Of a DNA stretch of 64,000 bases, positions 53,273 through 62,698 are shown piece after piece (position 1 is the stretch's first letter; each line of letters starts with the position of its first letter). Location of the stretch: assembly GCF_030813415.1 (NCBI RefSeq), contig NZ_JAUSUF010000013.1:1-64000 (forward strand), read 5' to 3'. The position numbers were made by a program, and so were the translations under genes. Under the pieces are notes generated by a model. The model had not been told where the DNA came from. It ran no database searches and worked only from the letters and a program-made list of their open reading frames with translations. The stretch is from Eubacterium multiforme (GTDB taxonomy: Bacteria > Bacillota > Clostridia > Clostridiales > Clostridiaceae).

Positions 53273-53962
53273 CTAGTCCTTGATTAGTATTGGATTAAAA
53301 TCTAAAAAGTCAGCTGCTGTCATTATATATTCTACCCCATGAAATTCCCCTTCTAAAACTCTACTTAAACAGTTTCCATGAAGATGTCCATAAATAACTT
53401 TTTCAACTCCATATTCTTTGCATATTTCAGTAAACTCTGAAGGTTCAAATTTTTCATTTGTTGGAGGATAATGAAGCATTACAATAAACTTAGAAAAGCC
53501 ATGTTTCTTTGCTTCATCTAAGGAAAGCTTTAATCTTATTCCTTCCCTTAAATAAATTTTTTCATCATGTGCAGTAAATTTATCACTACCTGGACAAATC
53601 CACCCTCTAGTGCCACAGATGGCATAGTCTTTATATTCATAAAAATTATTTTGAATAAACTTAGTTTTTTCAAACATACTATTTAATTTGGCAATACTTC
53701 CCCACCAATAATCATGGTTTCCTTTTGATATTATCTTTTTACCTGGAAGATTCTCAATCCAATTTAAATCCTCTTCACTTTCATCAGATTTCATTGCCCA
53801 AGATATATCTCCTGCAATTAATACAGTATCTTCTTCATTTATTTTAGATAACCAATTTTTTTTAATTTTTTCATCATGCTTGCTCCAGTGTTCCCCAAAT
53901 ATATCCATTGGCTTATCCCCACTTAAAGCTAAATGTAAATCTGATATAGCATATAACGCCAT
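53273..53962 (-). CDS. Calcineurin-like metallophosphoesterase
   Basis: 229 residues. Motifs in order: ISDLHLA (D,H), LIAGDISWA (GD), SKGNHDYWW (GNH[DE]), VMLHYPPTN (H) and IYGHLHG (GHxH), all residues for a two-metal site. Soluble. Clostridial relatives act on unknown phosphodiesters. ATG 53962 after AGGTG; an in-frame GTG is four codons upstream. Followed by the alarmone synthetase after 87 bases. Confidence 0.88.
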   Translation of the reverse strand: MALYAISDLHLALSGDKPMDIFGEHWSKHDEKIKKNWLSKINEEDTVLIAGDISWAMKSDESEEDLNWIENLPGKKIISKGNHDYWWGSIAKLNSMFEKTKFIQNNFYEYKDYAICGTRGWICPGSDKFTAHDEKIYLREGIRLKLSLDEAKKHGFSKFIVMLHYPPTNEKFEPSEFTEICKEYGVEKVIYGHLHGNCLSRVLEGEFHGVEYIMTAADFLDFNPILIKD

Positions 53963-54070
53963 TATTTTAATCACCTTTCTATTAATTATAAAATTCCATT
54001 AATATTATATCATCATATACTTAGTGATTTCCAATATCTTTAGTAAATATTATTTATTTTAATAGCCCCT

Positions 54071-55687
54071 TTAATTTTTATCTCTTATTGCTCTTTTAGC
54101 CATTACTATTGATCCAATTTCCTTTGAACCCTTTAAGTTAACACCTTTTTCTTTACCTTTGCTTGCCTTAATTTTTTCTTTATTTGCTGCTATATTTACC
54201 TCTTCTATATTTTCAGTTTTTATTTCCTTTATAAAAGCCATAATACTTAAAAATATAATAATTCCAAAAGGTAGTGCCATTACTATTGTTGCTGTTTGAA
54301 TCATTTCAAAACCTCCAGCAAATAAAAAGGCAATTGTAAGTAAACTTTGTATAACTCCAATTATTATTTTTCTAGAATTTTTAGGATTTAATTTACCATC
54401 ACTTGCAATTACTGATAATACATAAGTTGCTGAATCTGCTGATGTAACAAAAAATGTAAATAATAATACTACTGCAATAATACTTAAAACCCATCCAATT
54501 GTTGAATACTCATTTAAAATAACAAAGAGAGCAGTTTCAACTTTAAGAACAGCTTCCCTAGCAACTTCTATTGGTGCTGTCATTCCTAATGTTCCAAATA
54601 CAGAGAACCAAATCATACAAAAACCTGCTGGCACTAAAAGTACTCCCTTAATAAATTCTCCTATTGTTCTTCCTTTAGAAACTCTAGCTATAAATATTGC
54701 TACAAAAGGTGCCCAAGCAATCCACCAAGCCCAATAAAATATTGTCCACTTTGAATACCAATCACCCTTTGCAAATATACTAAACTTATCTATAACAAGA
54801 GCTTGTGCATATTGTCCAAGTCCCATTATAGTATTATTTAATAAATCTATCTTTGGTACTATAATAAATGCTCCTAAGAAAAATAATACAGCAACTCCTA
54901 AATTCAAATTAGAAAGAATCTTAATTCCTTTTTTAACCCCAGTAGTTGCTGAAATTAAAAAAAGAATCGTAATTAAAGTTATTATAATAACCTGAATAAG
55001 TTTAGTTTCTGGAACATCAAACAAATAATTAAGCCCACTATTTATTTGGAGAGTTCCCATTCCAAGAGATGTTAATATACCTGCAATAGTAACAAATATT
55101 GTTAATACATCTACTGTTTTTCCTATAAATCCCTTTGCATTTTTTTCTCCTATTATAGGAATTAAAACAGAACTTAATAATATTGGTTTTTTCTTTCTAA
55201 AATGCATATAGCCAATTACAAGTGCTAAAAGTGCATAGCAAGCCCAAGCTGAAATCCCCCAATGAAGCCATGATTTTCTATATGCAAATCCTATAGCCTC
55301 TTTAGTACCACCTTCCATACCTAATGGATTTAAATAGTGAGTTAAAGGTTCTGCTAGTCCCCAAAATACTAGCCCAATTCCTATTCCTGCACTAAATAAC
55401 ATTGCAAACCAAGAAATATTAGAAAATTCTGGTTTTGAATCATCATCTCCAAGTTTAACATTTTTATATTTACTAAATAATAAATATATACTAAACAAAA
55501 AGAAAAACGCCATTAAAATCATAAAGTACCAAGAAAAATTATTTGTTGTAAAAGCATAAGCAGTATCAAAAAATTTCTTAAAATTATCTGTAAAAAATAT
55601 TCCCCAAACAAATATTAATAAAGATATTCCTATTGTGAGATAATAAGTTATATTTTTTTTAAAATTAATCTTTAATTTATTAAACAT
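54071..55687 (-). CDS. BCCT-family glycine betaine transporter
   Basis: 538 residues with 12 membrane segments. Signatures include SAGIGIGLVFWGLAEPLTHY (about residues 95-114) and the tryptophan-rich YWAWWIAWAPFVAIFIARVS (about 315-335), which forms the betaine-binding box of BetP/OpuD. It takes up betaine or choline-type solutes with Na+ or H+. The cytoplasmic basic tail (about 490-538) could be regulatory. It is divergent from a BusR-like regulator, suggesting c-di-AMP-linked control of osmolyte uptake. Confidence 0.92.
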   Translation of the reverse strand: MFNKLKINFKKNITYYLTIGISLLIFVWGIFFTDNFKKFFDTAYAFTTNNFSWYFMILMAFFFLFSIYLLFSKYKNVKLGDDDSKPEFSNISWFAMLFSAGIGIGLVFWGLAEPLTHYLNPLGMEGGTKEAIGFAYRKSWLHWGISAWACYALLALVIGYMHFRKKKPILLSSVLIPIIGEKNAKGFIGKTVDVLTIFVTIAGILTSLGMGTLQINSGLNYLFDVPETKLIQVIIITLITILFLISATTGVKKGIKILSNLNLGVAVLFFLGAFIIVPKIDLLNNTIMGLGQYAQALVIDKFSIFAKGDWYSKWTIFYWAWWIAWAPFVAIFIARVSKGRTIGEFIKGVLLVPAGFCMIWFSVFGTLGMTAPIEVAREAVLKVETALFVILNEYSTIGWVLSIIAVVLLFTFFVTSADSATYVLSVIASDGKLNPKNSRKIIIGVIQSLLTIAFLFAGGFEMIQTATIVMALPFGIIIFLSIMAFIKEIKTENIEEVNIAANKEKIKASKGKEKGVNLKGSKEIGSIVMAKRAIRDKN

Positions 55688-56010
55688 ATTTCCTCCTTAT
55701 TTGAAAACTTATATTTTTTATAAAGTTGTCAGTTTTGTTAAAAAAATAAACTTCATTGCTATAAGATCACTTTAAATAAATGTGTCTATTTTGAAGTTTA
55801 AAAAATTTTCAAACAAATATAAAAATATAAGTTGAACTTTATTTAATTTATCAATCTGGTAACTTTATATTATCATATAAGTTGTTAGTTTGCAAATTAC
55901 ATACTTTTTATAAAAGAAAAAATAATTATAAATTTAAACTATATTTTGAAATATAGCTTAATAAATAAATGGATATCCCCTATTAAGTTACTGTTATTTA
56001 TGGTACAATT
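55688..56010. other. Divergent intergenic region, BCCT and BusR-like genes
   Basis: About 320 AT-rich bases. A near-direct repeat AAGTTGTCAGTTTTG (55723) / AAGTTGTTAGTTTG (55879) occurs on either side of the likely BCCT promoter area. No ORF. Confidence 0.5.
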
Positions 56011-56030
56011 AGTCACTGATAGGAGTGATT
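56011..56030. promoter_or_regulatory. Inverted repeat AGTCACT-N6-AGTGATT at the BusR-like gene start
   Basis: AGTCACT and AGTGATT form an inverted repeat (6 of 7 bases) that overlaps the ribosome binding site AGGAG and starts four bases before the GTG/ATG region. A -10-like TACAAT lies just upstream (56005-56010). BusR proteins bind AGTGAC-type palindromes and repress their own operon; the reading here is inference. Confidence 0.5.
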
Positions 56031-56033
56031 AAT

Positions 56034-56660
56034 ATGGCAAGAAAATCGTCAACTCCAGCATACTTAAAAATAGCAATTGATATTGCTTCAAGAATAGTAA
56101 ATGGAGGATTTAAAGAAGGTGAAAAACTTTCTGGTCGTTCTACTCTTGTAAGTCTTTACAATGTTTCTCCTGAAACAATACGTCGTTCAATTGCTTTATT
56201 AAAAGATATGGATGTTGTAAAGGTAGAAGAAAAAAGTGGAATACGAATTAACAGTAAAGAAAATGCAGGTAAATTTTTAGAAAAATTTAAAACTAAAAGT
56301 GAATTTGCCAACATAAAAGAAGAAATTTACAATATTATTAATGAAAAAAAAGAACTTGAAAAATCTTTAGAGGATAATATTCAAAATTTAATTGAATTTG
56401 CTACTCAGCTTAGAAATGTTGGCCTTATTGTTCCCTATGAAAGTTTAGTTCAACCTAACAGTTTAATGATTGGCAAAAATTTAGGTGAATTGAATTTTTG
56501 GCATAATACTGGAGCTACAATTATTGGTATAAAAAGAAATGATAAATTATACCTTTCACCTGGACCATATTTTGCAATAAATGAAGATGACATAATAGTT
56601 TATGTAGGTGAACATGATGTTATAAAGAACGTTAAAAACTACATAACTTCTAAAAAATAA
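56034..56660 (+). CDS. BusR-like GntR regulator with RCK_C domain
   Basis: 208 residues. The N-terminal GntR-type winged HTH (about 5-75: GGFKEGEKLSGRSTLVSLYNVSPETIRRSI) is followed by a coiled-coil segment (about 85-125) and a C-terminal RCK_C/TrkA-C domain (about 130-208; VQPNSLMIGKNLGELNF). This order is that of BusR, which binds c-di-AMP at the RCK_C domain and represses betaine transport in Lactococcus and Streptococcus. ATG 56034 after AGGAG. Divergent from the BCCT transporter. Confidence 0.85.
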   Translation: MARKSSTPAYLKIAIDIASRIVNGGFKEGEKLSGRSTLVSLYNVSPETIRRSIALLKDMDVVKVEEKSGIRINSKENAGKFLEKFKTKSEFANIKEEIYNIINEKKELEKSLEDNIQNLIEFATQLRNVGLIVPYESLVQPNSLMIGKNLGELNFWHNTGATIIGIKRNDKLYLSPGPYFAINEDDIIVYVGEHDVIKNVKNYITSKK

Positions 56661-56665
56661 ATTAA

Positions 56666-56702
56666 AAATACTCCAAGAATTTTAAAACTCTTGGAGTATT
56701 TT
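56666..56702. terminator. Bidirectional terminator
   Basis: AAAATACTCCAAGA pairs with TCTTGGAGTATTTT over 14 bp, loop about 9, between the BusR-like gene and tyrS. Confidence 0.85.
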
Positions 56703-56711
56703 ATTTATAAC

Positions 56712-57938
56712 TTATTCAACTATTAATCTATAGAATTTTTTCTTTCCTCTCTTTACAAGAGCTGATCCTTCACTAAAGTCACTTTCTTCTAAAGTTCTCA
56801 TAAAATCAGTAACTTTTTCATCATTAATTGAAACCCCACCTTGTTTCATTAATCTTTTTCCTTCTGCTTTTGATGGGAATATATTAACTGCAACTAATAC
56901 ATCTAATAAGCTATTTCCTATCATATCCTTTGATATTGTTTCAGTTGGAACATTGCTCATATCATTTCCACCTGCAAAAAGTGCAGCTGATGCCTCTTCT
57001 GCCTTTTTAGCTTCTTCTTCTCCATGAACTAATTTAGTTACTTCAAAAGCAAGTACCTTCTTAGCTTCATTAATTTCTGCACCTTCTAAAGCTGAAAGCT
57101 TTTTAATTTCTTCCATTGGTAAGAATGTTAATAACTTTAAGCACTTTTCAACATCTGCATCAGCAACATTTCTCCAATATTGATAGAAATCAAATGGTGA
57201 ACACTTTTCTGGATCAAGCCATAAAGCTCCTCCAACTGTTTTTCCCATCTTCTCACCTTGGCTATTTGTTAAAAGGGAACATGTCATTGCAAATACATTG
57301 TCTTGTGATTTCTTTCTAACTAAATCAACACCTGCAATCATATTTGACCACTGATCATCTCCACCTAATTCCATCTTACAGTTATATTTTTTGTTTAATA
57401 CATAGAAATCATATCCTTGCATTAACATGTAATTAAACTCTAAAAATGAAAGTCCATTTTCAGTTGAAAGTCTTTTCTTAAAACATTCAGCTGCAAGCAT
57501 TCTATTTACTGTAAAATGTGCACCAACTTCTCTTAAGAAATCTATATAATTAAGATCTAATAACCAATCTCCATTATTTACAATAAGAGCCTTGTCATCT
57601 GTAAAGTCAATGAATCTTTCCATTTGCTTCTTTATTGAATCAACATTATGTTGTATTTGCTCTTTAGTAAGCATTTTTCTCATATCAGTTTTTCCACTTG
57701 GATCTCCAACCATAGCTGTTCCACCACCAAGTAGTGCAATTGGTCTATGTCCTGCTCTTTGCATGTGTGCCATAAACATCATTGCTATAAAATGTCCAAC
57801 ATGTAAACTATCTGCAGTTGGATCAAATCCTATATAAAAAGTTATTTTTTCTTTTTCTAATAACTCTCTAGTTTCTTTCTCATGAGTAAATTGTTTTATG
57901 TACCCACGTTCTAATAATTGGTCTAATACGTTAGCCAT
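56712..57938 (-). CDS. tyrS: Tyrosyl-tRNA synthetase
   Basis: 408 residues. Class I synthetase with HIGH motif DSLHVGHF (about residue 44-50) and KMSKS variant KMGKT (about 230). C-terminal S4 RNA-binding domain (about 345-408). ATG after AGGAGGAC. Unlike leuS here, no T-box was found in its ~290-base leader, whereas many Firmicutes tyrS genes carry one. Confidence 0.96.
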   Translation of the reverse strand: MANVLDQLLERGYIKQFTHEKETRELLEKEKITFYIGFDPTADSLHVGHFIAMMFMAHMQRAGHRPIALLGGGTAMVGDPSGKTDMRKMLTKEQIQHNVDSIKKQMERFIDFTDDKALIVNNGDWLLDLNYIDFLREVGAHFTVNRMLAAECFKKRLSTENGLSFLEFNYMLMQGYDFYVLNKKYNCKMELGGDDQWSNMIAGVDLVRKKSQDNVFAMTCSLLTNSQGEKMGKTVGGALWLDPEKCSPFDFYQYWRNVADADVEKCLKLLTFLPMEEIKKLSALEGAEINEAKKVLAFEVTKLVHGEEEAKKAEEASAALFAGGNDMSNVPTETISKDMIGNSLLDVLVAVNIFPSKAEGKRLMKQGGVSINDEKVTDFMRTLEESDFSEGSALVKRGKKKFYRLIVE

Positions 57939-58095
57939 ATTTATGTCCTCCTAATTGTAATTTTTCCATACATTTTCATATAAATAGTATATATTCTATA
58001 TGTTACTTTTGCAATAAAAATAGTGTTTATTCTAAACTTTATCATTATTGACTATTTTTACCTAGTGATTTGTTAATTTTTCTCTAAAATACAAA

Positions 58096-58145
58096 CTACC
58101 TCAAATATAAAATTATAAATTTTTATAATTCCATACTTAAGGTAG
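58096..58145 (-). terminator. Weak nested hairpin downstream of the P-loop gene
   Basis: CTACCT pairs with AGGTAG, enclosing AAATTATAAA / TTTATAATT. The outer stem is short and the U tract poor, so it may or may not stop transcription. Confidence 0.4.
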
Positions 58146-58228
58146 AAGTTAAATTTTATATAATTATCTTGACCTATATCCCATGCTAATATACTCAAGT
58201 GTATTTCAAATTTAAATATTTTAAAGAT

Positions 58229-58642
58229 CTACGCAACATATAATTTTATAAATTCTGGAATATTATCCTCTTCTTCATAATTTATATTTATAAATATATT
58301 TACTCCAAATCTAATTGAAAGTGATCGTAATTGATTAAATAATTGTGAAGTTTCATTAAGTGCACATGACACTATTCCAAGTAACCCATCAACATAAACA
58401 TTTTCTATATCATAATTATTAGCAATAACCCCGCAAAGCATTCCATAAAAGCTATTGCAATCAGTTACATTAAATTCATCTGTTGATATAAACCTTATTT
58501 TCCTATTTAATTGCCTAACGTATCTTGAATCGTCATCTATATATACTGAATCTCCCTTTGCCTTCTCTAAATGAGAATTTGCAAGCTCAATTAATCTTTT
58601 TGTTTTTCCTGAGCCTCTTCTGTTACAAAATACTCGAATCAT
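58229..58642 (-). CDS. Small P-loop-like protein
   Basis: 137 residues. RRGSGKTKRLIELAN at about residues 8-22 looks like a Walker A, although the residue at the first Gly position is Asn, and VYVDGLLGIV (~85) could be Walker B. No other motif recognised; small conserved clostridial proteins of this type exist without a known role. ATG 58642 after GGAGTGG. It lies 87 bases downstream of an AlbA-type gene on the same strand. Confidence 0.6.
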   Translation of the reverse strand: MIRVFCNRRGSGKTKRLIELANSHLEKAKGDSVYIDDDSRYVRQLNRKIRFISTDEFNVTDCNSFYGMLCGVIANNYDIENVYVDGLLGIVSCALNETSQLFNQLRSLSIRFGVNIFININYEEEDNIPEFIKLYVA

Positions 58643-58728
58643 TAGGACCACTCCTTATTTTTAGTTATATTACATTATATTCATAACTTTTAATTTAATC
58701 CTAATTAAAATAAGTTTTTATCTATTAA

Positions 58729-59862
58729 TTAAAAATTTTTTGGTAATATAACTTTAAAGGAATTTTTAGATTTGGAATTAATAAACCTAACTCTATCCTT
58801 ACCTTTAAAAGCACCTTTAATTCTTAAAAGACCTCTTCCATCATTTAAAAATCTTTTCTTCTTATCTAAAGTTATTAACTTTTCATATATCCACATATTT
58901 CGTTTACTACAGGAAATCTTATTAAAGTTAATATTTTTATCTATAAATCCACCGGGACTTGTTATAGTTATACTTTTATCTGTAATATCAACTTCTATAA
59001 TCTTATTTACCTCTGCATATTCCCTATATAAAATAGCATTTTTTATTGCTTCAACAATTGTATTTTTAGGATAATTTTTAGGTAAAATATTATTTATCTC
59101 TTCTTCAGCCTTATCTATCATAGTTAAAAGGCTTCCTTGAATTATTTTTATATTGTTTTTTTGCTTGTCTACAATTTTTATCATATTGTTTGGAATTGCT
59201 AAACTATTTATTTCTGAAAAAACAAGAAGTCCACCATAGGTACATCTATAATCATTAAGTTTATTTACATAATTTATTATTCCAGCACTTTCAAGAAGAA
59301 AATCTCTATTTTCATCATTTAATTCTATTCCCTTTTGTTTAAAATATAGTTTTAATAAGTTATCATCTAACATATTTACATTACTTCGTATTACACTGCT
59401 TGTTTCAACAGTTAACTCCATATTTTCCTCAAAGGCTGCTATAAGCTCACTTCTCCTCATAACATCAGTTGTTGATCCTCTTCTAATATAAAATATACCA
59501 TGTTCTTTTATTTGGTAAGGCTTTTGTTCTCCATCACATATTGTAATTACACCTATTATTTTCCCATCAACATTAAGGAAATCAACAATAAGAGGAATTG
59601 GTGGATCGCATCTTGAAGAAATAATTTGCTGAACTTGTTCTTCACTAAAAATATCTTCTTTTTTTATTCCCTCTAATCTTTTGCTTTTATCCCTTATTCC
59701 AACTACTATATAGCCTCGTCCCCCACCTGAATTTGCAATTGCACAAATATCCTTTGCAAATTCTTTTTTTCCACTATCACTTACTAAATCCAGTTTTAAT
59801 TTAAAATCTAATTTTTGTCCTTCTTCACGTTTAATCAAGGAGTTTAATTTTTTTCTATCCAC
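58729..59862 (-). CDS. Schlafen AlbA_2-domain protein
   Basis: 377 residues. The N-terminal AlbA_2/Schlafen fold (about 8-125: ESxKLDFK-like GQKLDFKLKLDLVSD, then ICAIANSGGGRGYIVVGI) is followed by a helical middle and a C-terminal HATPase_c_4-like part (NTIVEAIKNAILYREYA; FINSKSK). Such proteins are putative DNA-binding or nucleotide-dependent regulators. The GTG at 59862, 10 bases after AAAAGGAG, is chosen; an upstream ATG lies ahead of that site. Confidence 0.8.
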   Translation of the reverse strand: MDRKKLNSLIKREEGQKLDFKLKLDLVSDSGKKEFAKDICAIANSGGGRGYIVVGIRDKSKRLEGIKKEDIFSEEQVQQIISSRCDPPIPLIVDFLNVDGKIIGVITICDGEQKPYQIKEHGIFYIRRGSTTDVMRRSELIAAFEENMELTVETSSVIRSNVNMLDDNLLKLYFKQKGIELNDENRDFLLESAGIINYVNKLNDYRCTYGGLLVFSEINSLAIPNNMIKIVDKQKNNIKIIQGSLLTMIDKAEEEINNILPKNYPKNTIVEAIKNAILYREYAEVNKIIEVDITDKSITITSPGGFIDKNINFNKISCSKRNMWIYEKLITLDKKKRFLNDGRGLLRIKGAFKGKDRVRFINSKSKNSFKVILPKNF

Positions 59863-59949
59863 AATATTTATTCTCCTTTTCATTAAAATATATAATCATT
59901 TAATTTATTTCTAATATCACTTAATATATTACTATTTTAAAATTATTAA

Positions 59950-60013
59950 AAGGTGATACATAAATGAATTTAATTATAAATCATTCTAAATCCATACTAC
60001 AATATATCACCTT
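59950..60013 (-). terminator. Nested terminator of the gerKA-gerKC operon
   Basis: AAGGTGATA pairs with TATCACCTT; inside, AATGAATTTA and an imperfect complement ATAAATCATT form a second stem. It is 47 bases past the gerKC stop. Confidence 0.6.
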
Positions 60014-60060
60014 CATTAACAATTATTTATATATTTTACCTATTTAAATCATAACCCAAA

Positions 60061-61191
60061 CTAGAAGAAACTACTTTTTACCTTTTCACTTCCATCAATC
60101 TCTAAATCTATTTCAACCTTTAAAGCAGTTTTTGAAATAGCATCTTCTATAACTAATTTAGGATATTTAATTTCTAATAACCTTTCAACTTGAAGAATAT
60201 CTATATTTTTACTAGAAAATTTATAAAAAAATGTATTAAGATAATTTCTAATATTTTCTTCCTCTTCTTTTTTTAACATTTCAATTGATTCTTCAGATGA
60301 AATAAATCTACCTTGAGCCTCTGCAATAGTAGTCTTTATTTTTATTTTTTTAGTAAGTATTACGTTGTTACCATCATACTCTATTTTAGTTTTAGTTTTG
60401 TTACGGAGTATTTCCAAGGTAATGAAACCATTATCCATCTGTGGATTTTGCACTTCTAATGTTCCTGTTTTTATGTTGTCTGTTAAGAAATTATAGCTAA
60501 GTCCATCATCTATGCTTATTTTCTCTACCATAAAATTATTTCTCATAAGAGCTGCTCCTGAAACTTCTATTCTTTTATCTATAACATCTTTTCTAAGTTC
60601 TAATCCACTAATTAGTGCATAATTATTTCCTACTTCTGATTTTACAAGATAATCATTTATATTAGTAATTGTAAGTCTAGAATTAGCTTTATTTTTTTGA
60701 ACTAATTCACTTAAAAATATTCCAGTATTCTCTTCATCATTTGCACTAATTTTAATTAAATTTTCAATATCTCCAAAATATACAAACATATAAGGCTTAA
60801 CTTTAAATTCTTGATCATTATTTATTAAGTTTAAATATTTATTAATTCCCTGCTTTGCTGCAGCTTCAGTAAATATTAAAGCTCTATTTTGAGAAAAATT
60901 AATTTTATAGCTTGCAGCTACATTTATGTCTCTTATTGCCTCTAAGGCAGTTTTCCCAACACCTTTATATATTATCCTCTTTCCATTGTCAGAACTTTCA
61001 CTTGTATTTCTATAAGGTTTTACGCAGTCTAAATATATAACTACCCTTCCTAAGTCATCAATATCAAATATTGCACTTGTTGTAAATGTTACTGTATTAA
61101 TCTCATTATAATTAAAACAACCAGATAATGTAGAAGCTATTAAAATAAATACTAAAGTTAATTTAAATATTTTTTTCCCATTCTTCTTCAT
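60061..61191 (-). CDS. gerKC: Spore germination lipoprotein GerKC
   Basis: 376 residues from ATG 61191 (GAGAGGG upstream). Lipoprotein signal with LSGC (Cys ~24), then GerAC-type domains: D1/D2 (to about 200) and D3 (to about 376). In the spore inner membrane it works with GerKA as germinant receptor subunit. It overlaps the 3' end of gerKA by 29 bases, so translation is coupled. Confidence 0.9.
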   Translation of the reverse strand: MKKNGKKIFKLTLVFILIASTLSGCFNYNEINTVTFTTSAIFDIDDLGRVVIYLDCVKPYRNTSESSDNGKRIIYKGVGKTALEAIRDINVAASYKINFSQNRALIFTEAAAKQGINKYLNLINNDQEFKVKPYMFVYFGDIENLIKISANDEENTGIFLSELVQKNKANSRLTITNINDYLVKSEVGNNYALISGLELRKDVIDKRIEVSGAALMRNNFMVEKISIDDGLSYNFLTDNIKTGTLEVQNPQMDNGFITLEILRNKTKTKIEYDGNNVILTKKIKIKTTIAEAQGRFISSEESIEMLKKEEEENIRNYLNTFFYKFSSKNIDILQVERLLEIKYPKLVIEDAISKTALKVEIDLEIDGSEKVKSSFF

Positions 61192-62596
61192 ACTTTTGTC
61201 CCTCTCCAATTATAGTTCTAGATATCCTTTTAAGCTTTCCTCTAAAAAATACATCTTTAAATTTAAATGTATCTAAACTTCCAATAGGAAAAAGATAAGA
61301 GTATCCAGTTGATTTTAAATCTGCAAGCCTTGTTAAAAATATAATAAATCCTATAAATATTGCTGGAAGTCCATATAATGATCCTAAAATTACAAATATT
61401 ATAGACCAAATTGATAATGCTCCATACATTTTAGGAATTAAAAAATAACTTAATGCACTAAGAGCTACAATTATTATAGTTATTCTTGAAGCTATTCCAG
61501 CTCCAACTGCTGCATCACCTAAAATAAGGGCAGCAACAATACTCATAGCCCCTCCAATAGGCTGTGGAAGTCTAAGTCCAGCTTCCTTAATAATCTGAAA
61601 TGCAAGCATCATAACCAAAACCTCTACTATTGTAGGAAGAGGAACTCCTGCTCTAGATACTGCAAGCCTAAATAGAAAGGAGGATGGAATTAATCCAAAA
61701 TGGTGAGTTATAACAGCCACATATAACCCTGGAACAAAGGTTGCAAAAAAGAAAGCTAACCATCTTAAAAGTCTAGTAAAGTTTGCAAATAATCTATTTG
61801 TATAATAATCATCTGGCATTTGAAAATTTTCAATAAAAAAATAGGGTGCCGTTATTACAAAAGGTGTTCCATCAACTAAAACAGCCACTCTGCCCTCCAT
61901 CATTTTAGCTGCAACCTCATCTGGTTTTTCTGTATAGCCAATAGTATCAAAAACTGATTGTGATTCCTTAAGCTGACTTTCTATATAGTTGCTATCTAGT
62001 ATAAACTCCATATCTATATTCTTTATAACATCTTTTATATAGTTAATTAAATTATCAGGTGCAACTCCTTTTATATATGAAATACATACAACAGTTTGGC
62101 TCTTATCTCCAACATATATAGGTTCAAATTTAAGATCTGGATTTTTAACTCTTCTTCTAATAAGGGCAATATTATCAACAAATAACTCATTAAAACCTTC
62201 CCTAGGACCCTTTATTACTGATTCAGTAAGAGGAATGGATACGCTTCTTCTTACAAACCCTTTAACTTCACAGTAAACTATCTCTTCATACCCTTCTACA
62301 AATATAACAACATCCCCTGAAACAATATGAAGCATAGCATCATCTATGTTAGTCTTATCCTTTACAAAATCAGCAATATTAATTTCTAATACATTAGTAA
62401 TTAAATCTTCCATATCATAACATCTTGTTCTTTTATTTTTTATTGGTGTTACAATATAATCACTAAGAAATTGGGTACTACAAAGATTATCAATAAAAAC
62501 TAAAGTAGTTTTACCTAATATTCCATTAATCTCTCTATATTTAATATCAAAACTATCTTTGAATCTTTCTTTAATAATATCTAAATTATTTTTCAT
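61163..62596 (-). CDS. gerKA: Spore germination protein GerKA
   Basis: 477 residues. A hydrophilic N-terminal domain (about 1-280), with the family segments RRVKNPDLKFE and VGDKSQTVVCISYIKG, precedes a membrane region of about five segments (from about 285) with PFFIENFQMPDDYY and VPLPTIVEVLVM. The A subunit of GerA-type germinant receptors. ATG 62596 after AGGTGAT. Adjacent divergent gerKB as in C. perfringens. Confidence 0.92.
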   Translation of the reverse strand: MKNNLDIIKERFKDSFDIKYREINGILGKTTLVFIDNLCSTQFLSDYIVTPIKNKRTRCYDMEDLITNVLEINIADFVKDKTNIDDAMLHIVSGDVVIFVEGYEEIVYCEVKGFVRRSVSIPLTESVIKGPREGFNELFVDNIALIRRRVKNPDLKFEPIYVGDKSQTVVCISYIKGVAPDNLINYIKDVIKNIDMEFILDSNYIESQLKESQSVFDTIGYTEKPDEVAAKMMEGRVAVLVDGTPFVITAPYFFIENFQMPDDYYTNRLFANFTRLLRWLAFFFATFVPGLYVAVITHHFGLIPSSFLFRLAVSRAGVPLPTIVEVLVMMLAFQIIKEAGLRLPQPIGGAMSIVAALILGDAAVGAGIASRITIIIVALSALSYFLIPKMYGALSIWSIIFVILGSLYGLPAIFIGFIIFLTRLADLKSTGYSYLFPIGSLDTFKFKDVFFRGKLKRISRTIIGEGQKYEEEWEKNI

Positions 62597-62612
62597 ACAC
62601 ATCACCTAAAAA

Positions 62613-62642
62613 TATTATTCCTCAATAAATGTTTAATATTCA
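62613..62642 (-). promoter_or_regulatory. Sigma-G-like promoter of gerKA
   Basis: Minus strand: TGAATA (62637-62642), 17-base spacer, AATAATA (62613-62619), close to the sigma-G pattern (-10 CATNNTA). Forespore expression is expected for germinant receptors. Assignment is inference. Confidence 0.45.
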
Positions 62643-62698
62643 TTATTTTGTTAATACTATATGTGAATGTTGTAACTTACAGATTTAGAGGTGATGGA

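Noticed and set aside
57939-58228. T-box before tyrS
   Set aside because: No GGGTGG-type T-box sequence or AGAGAG stem I motif is present on the minus strand.
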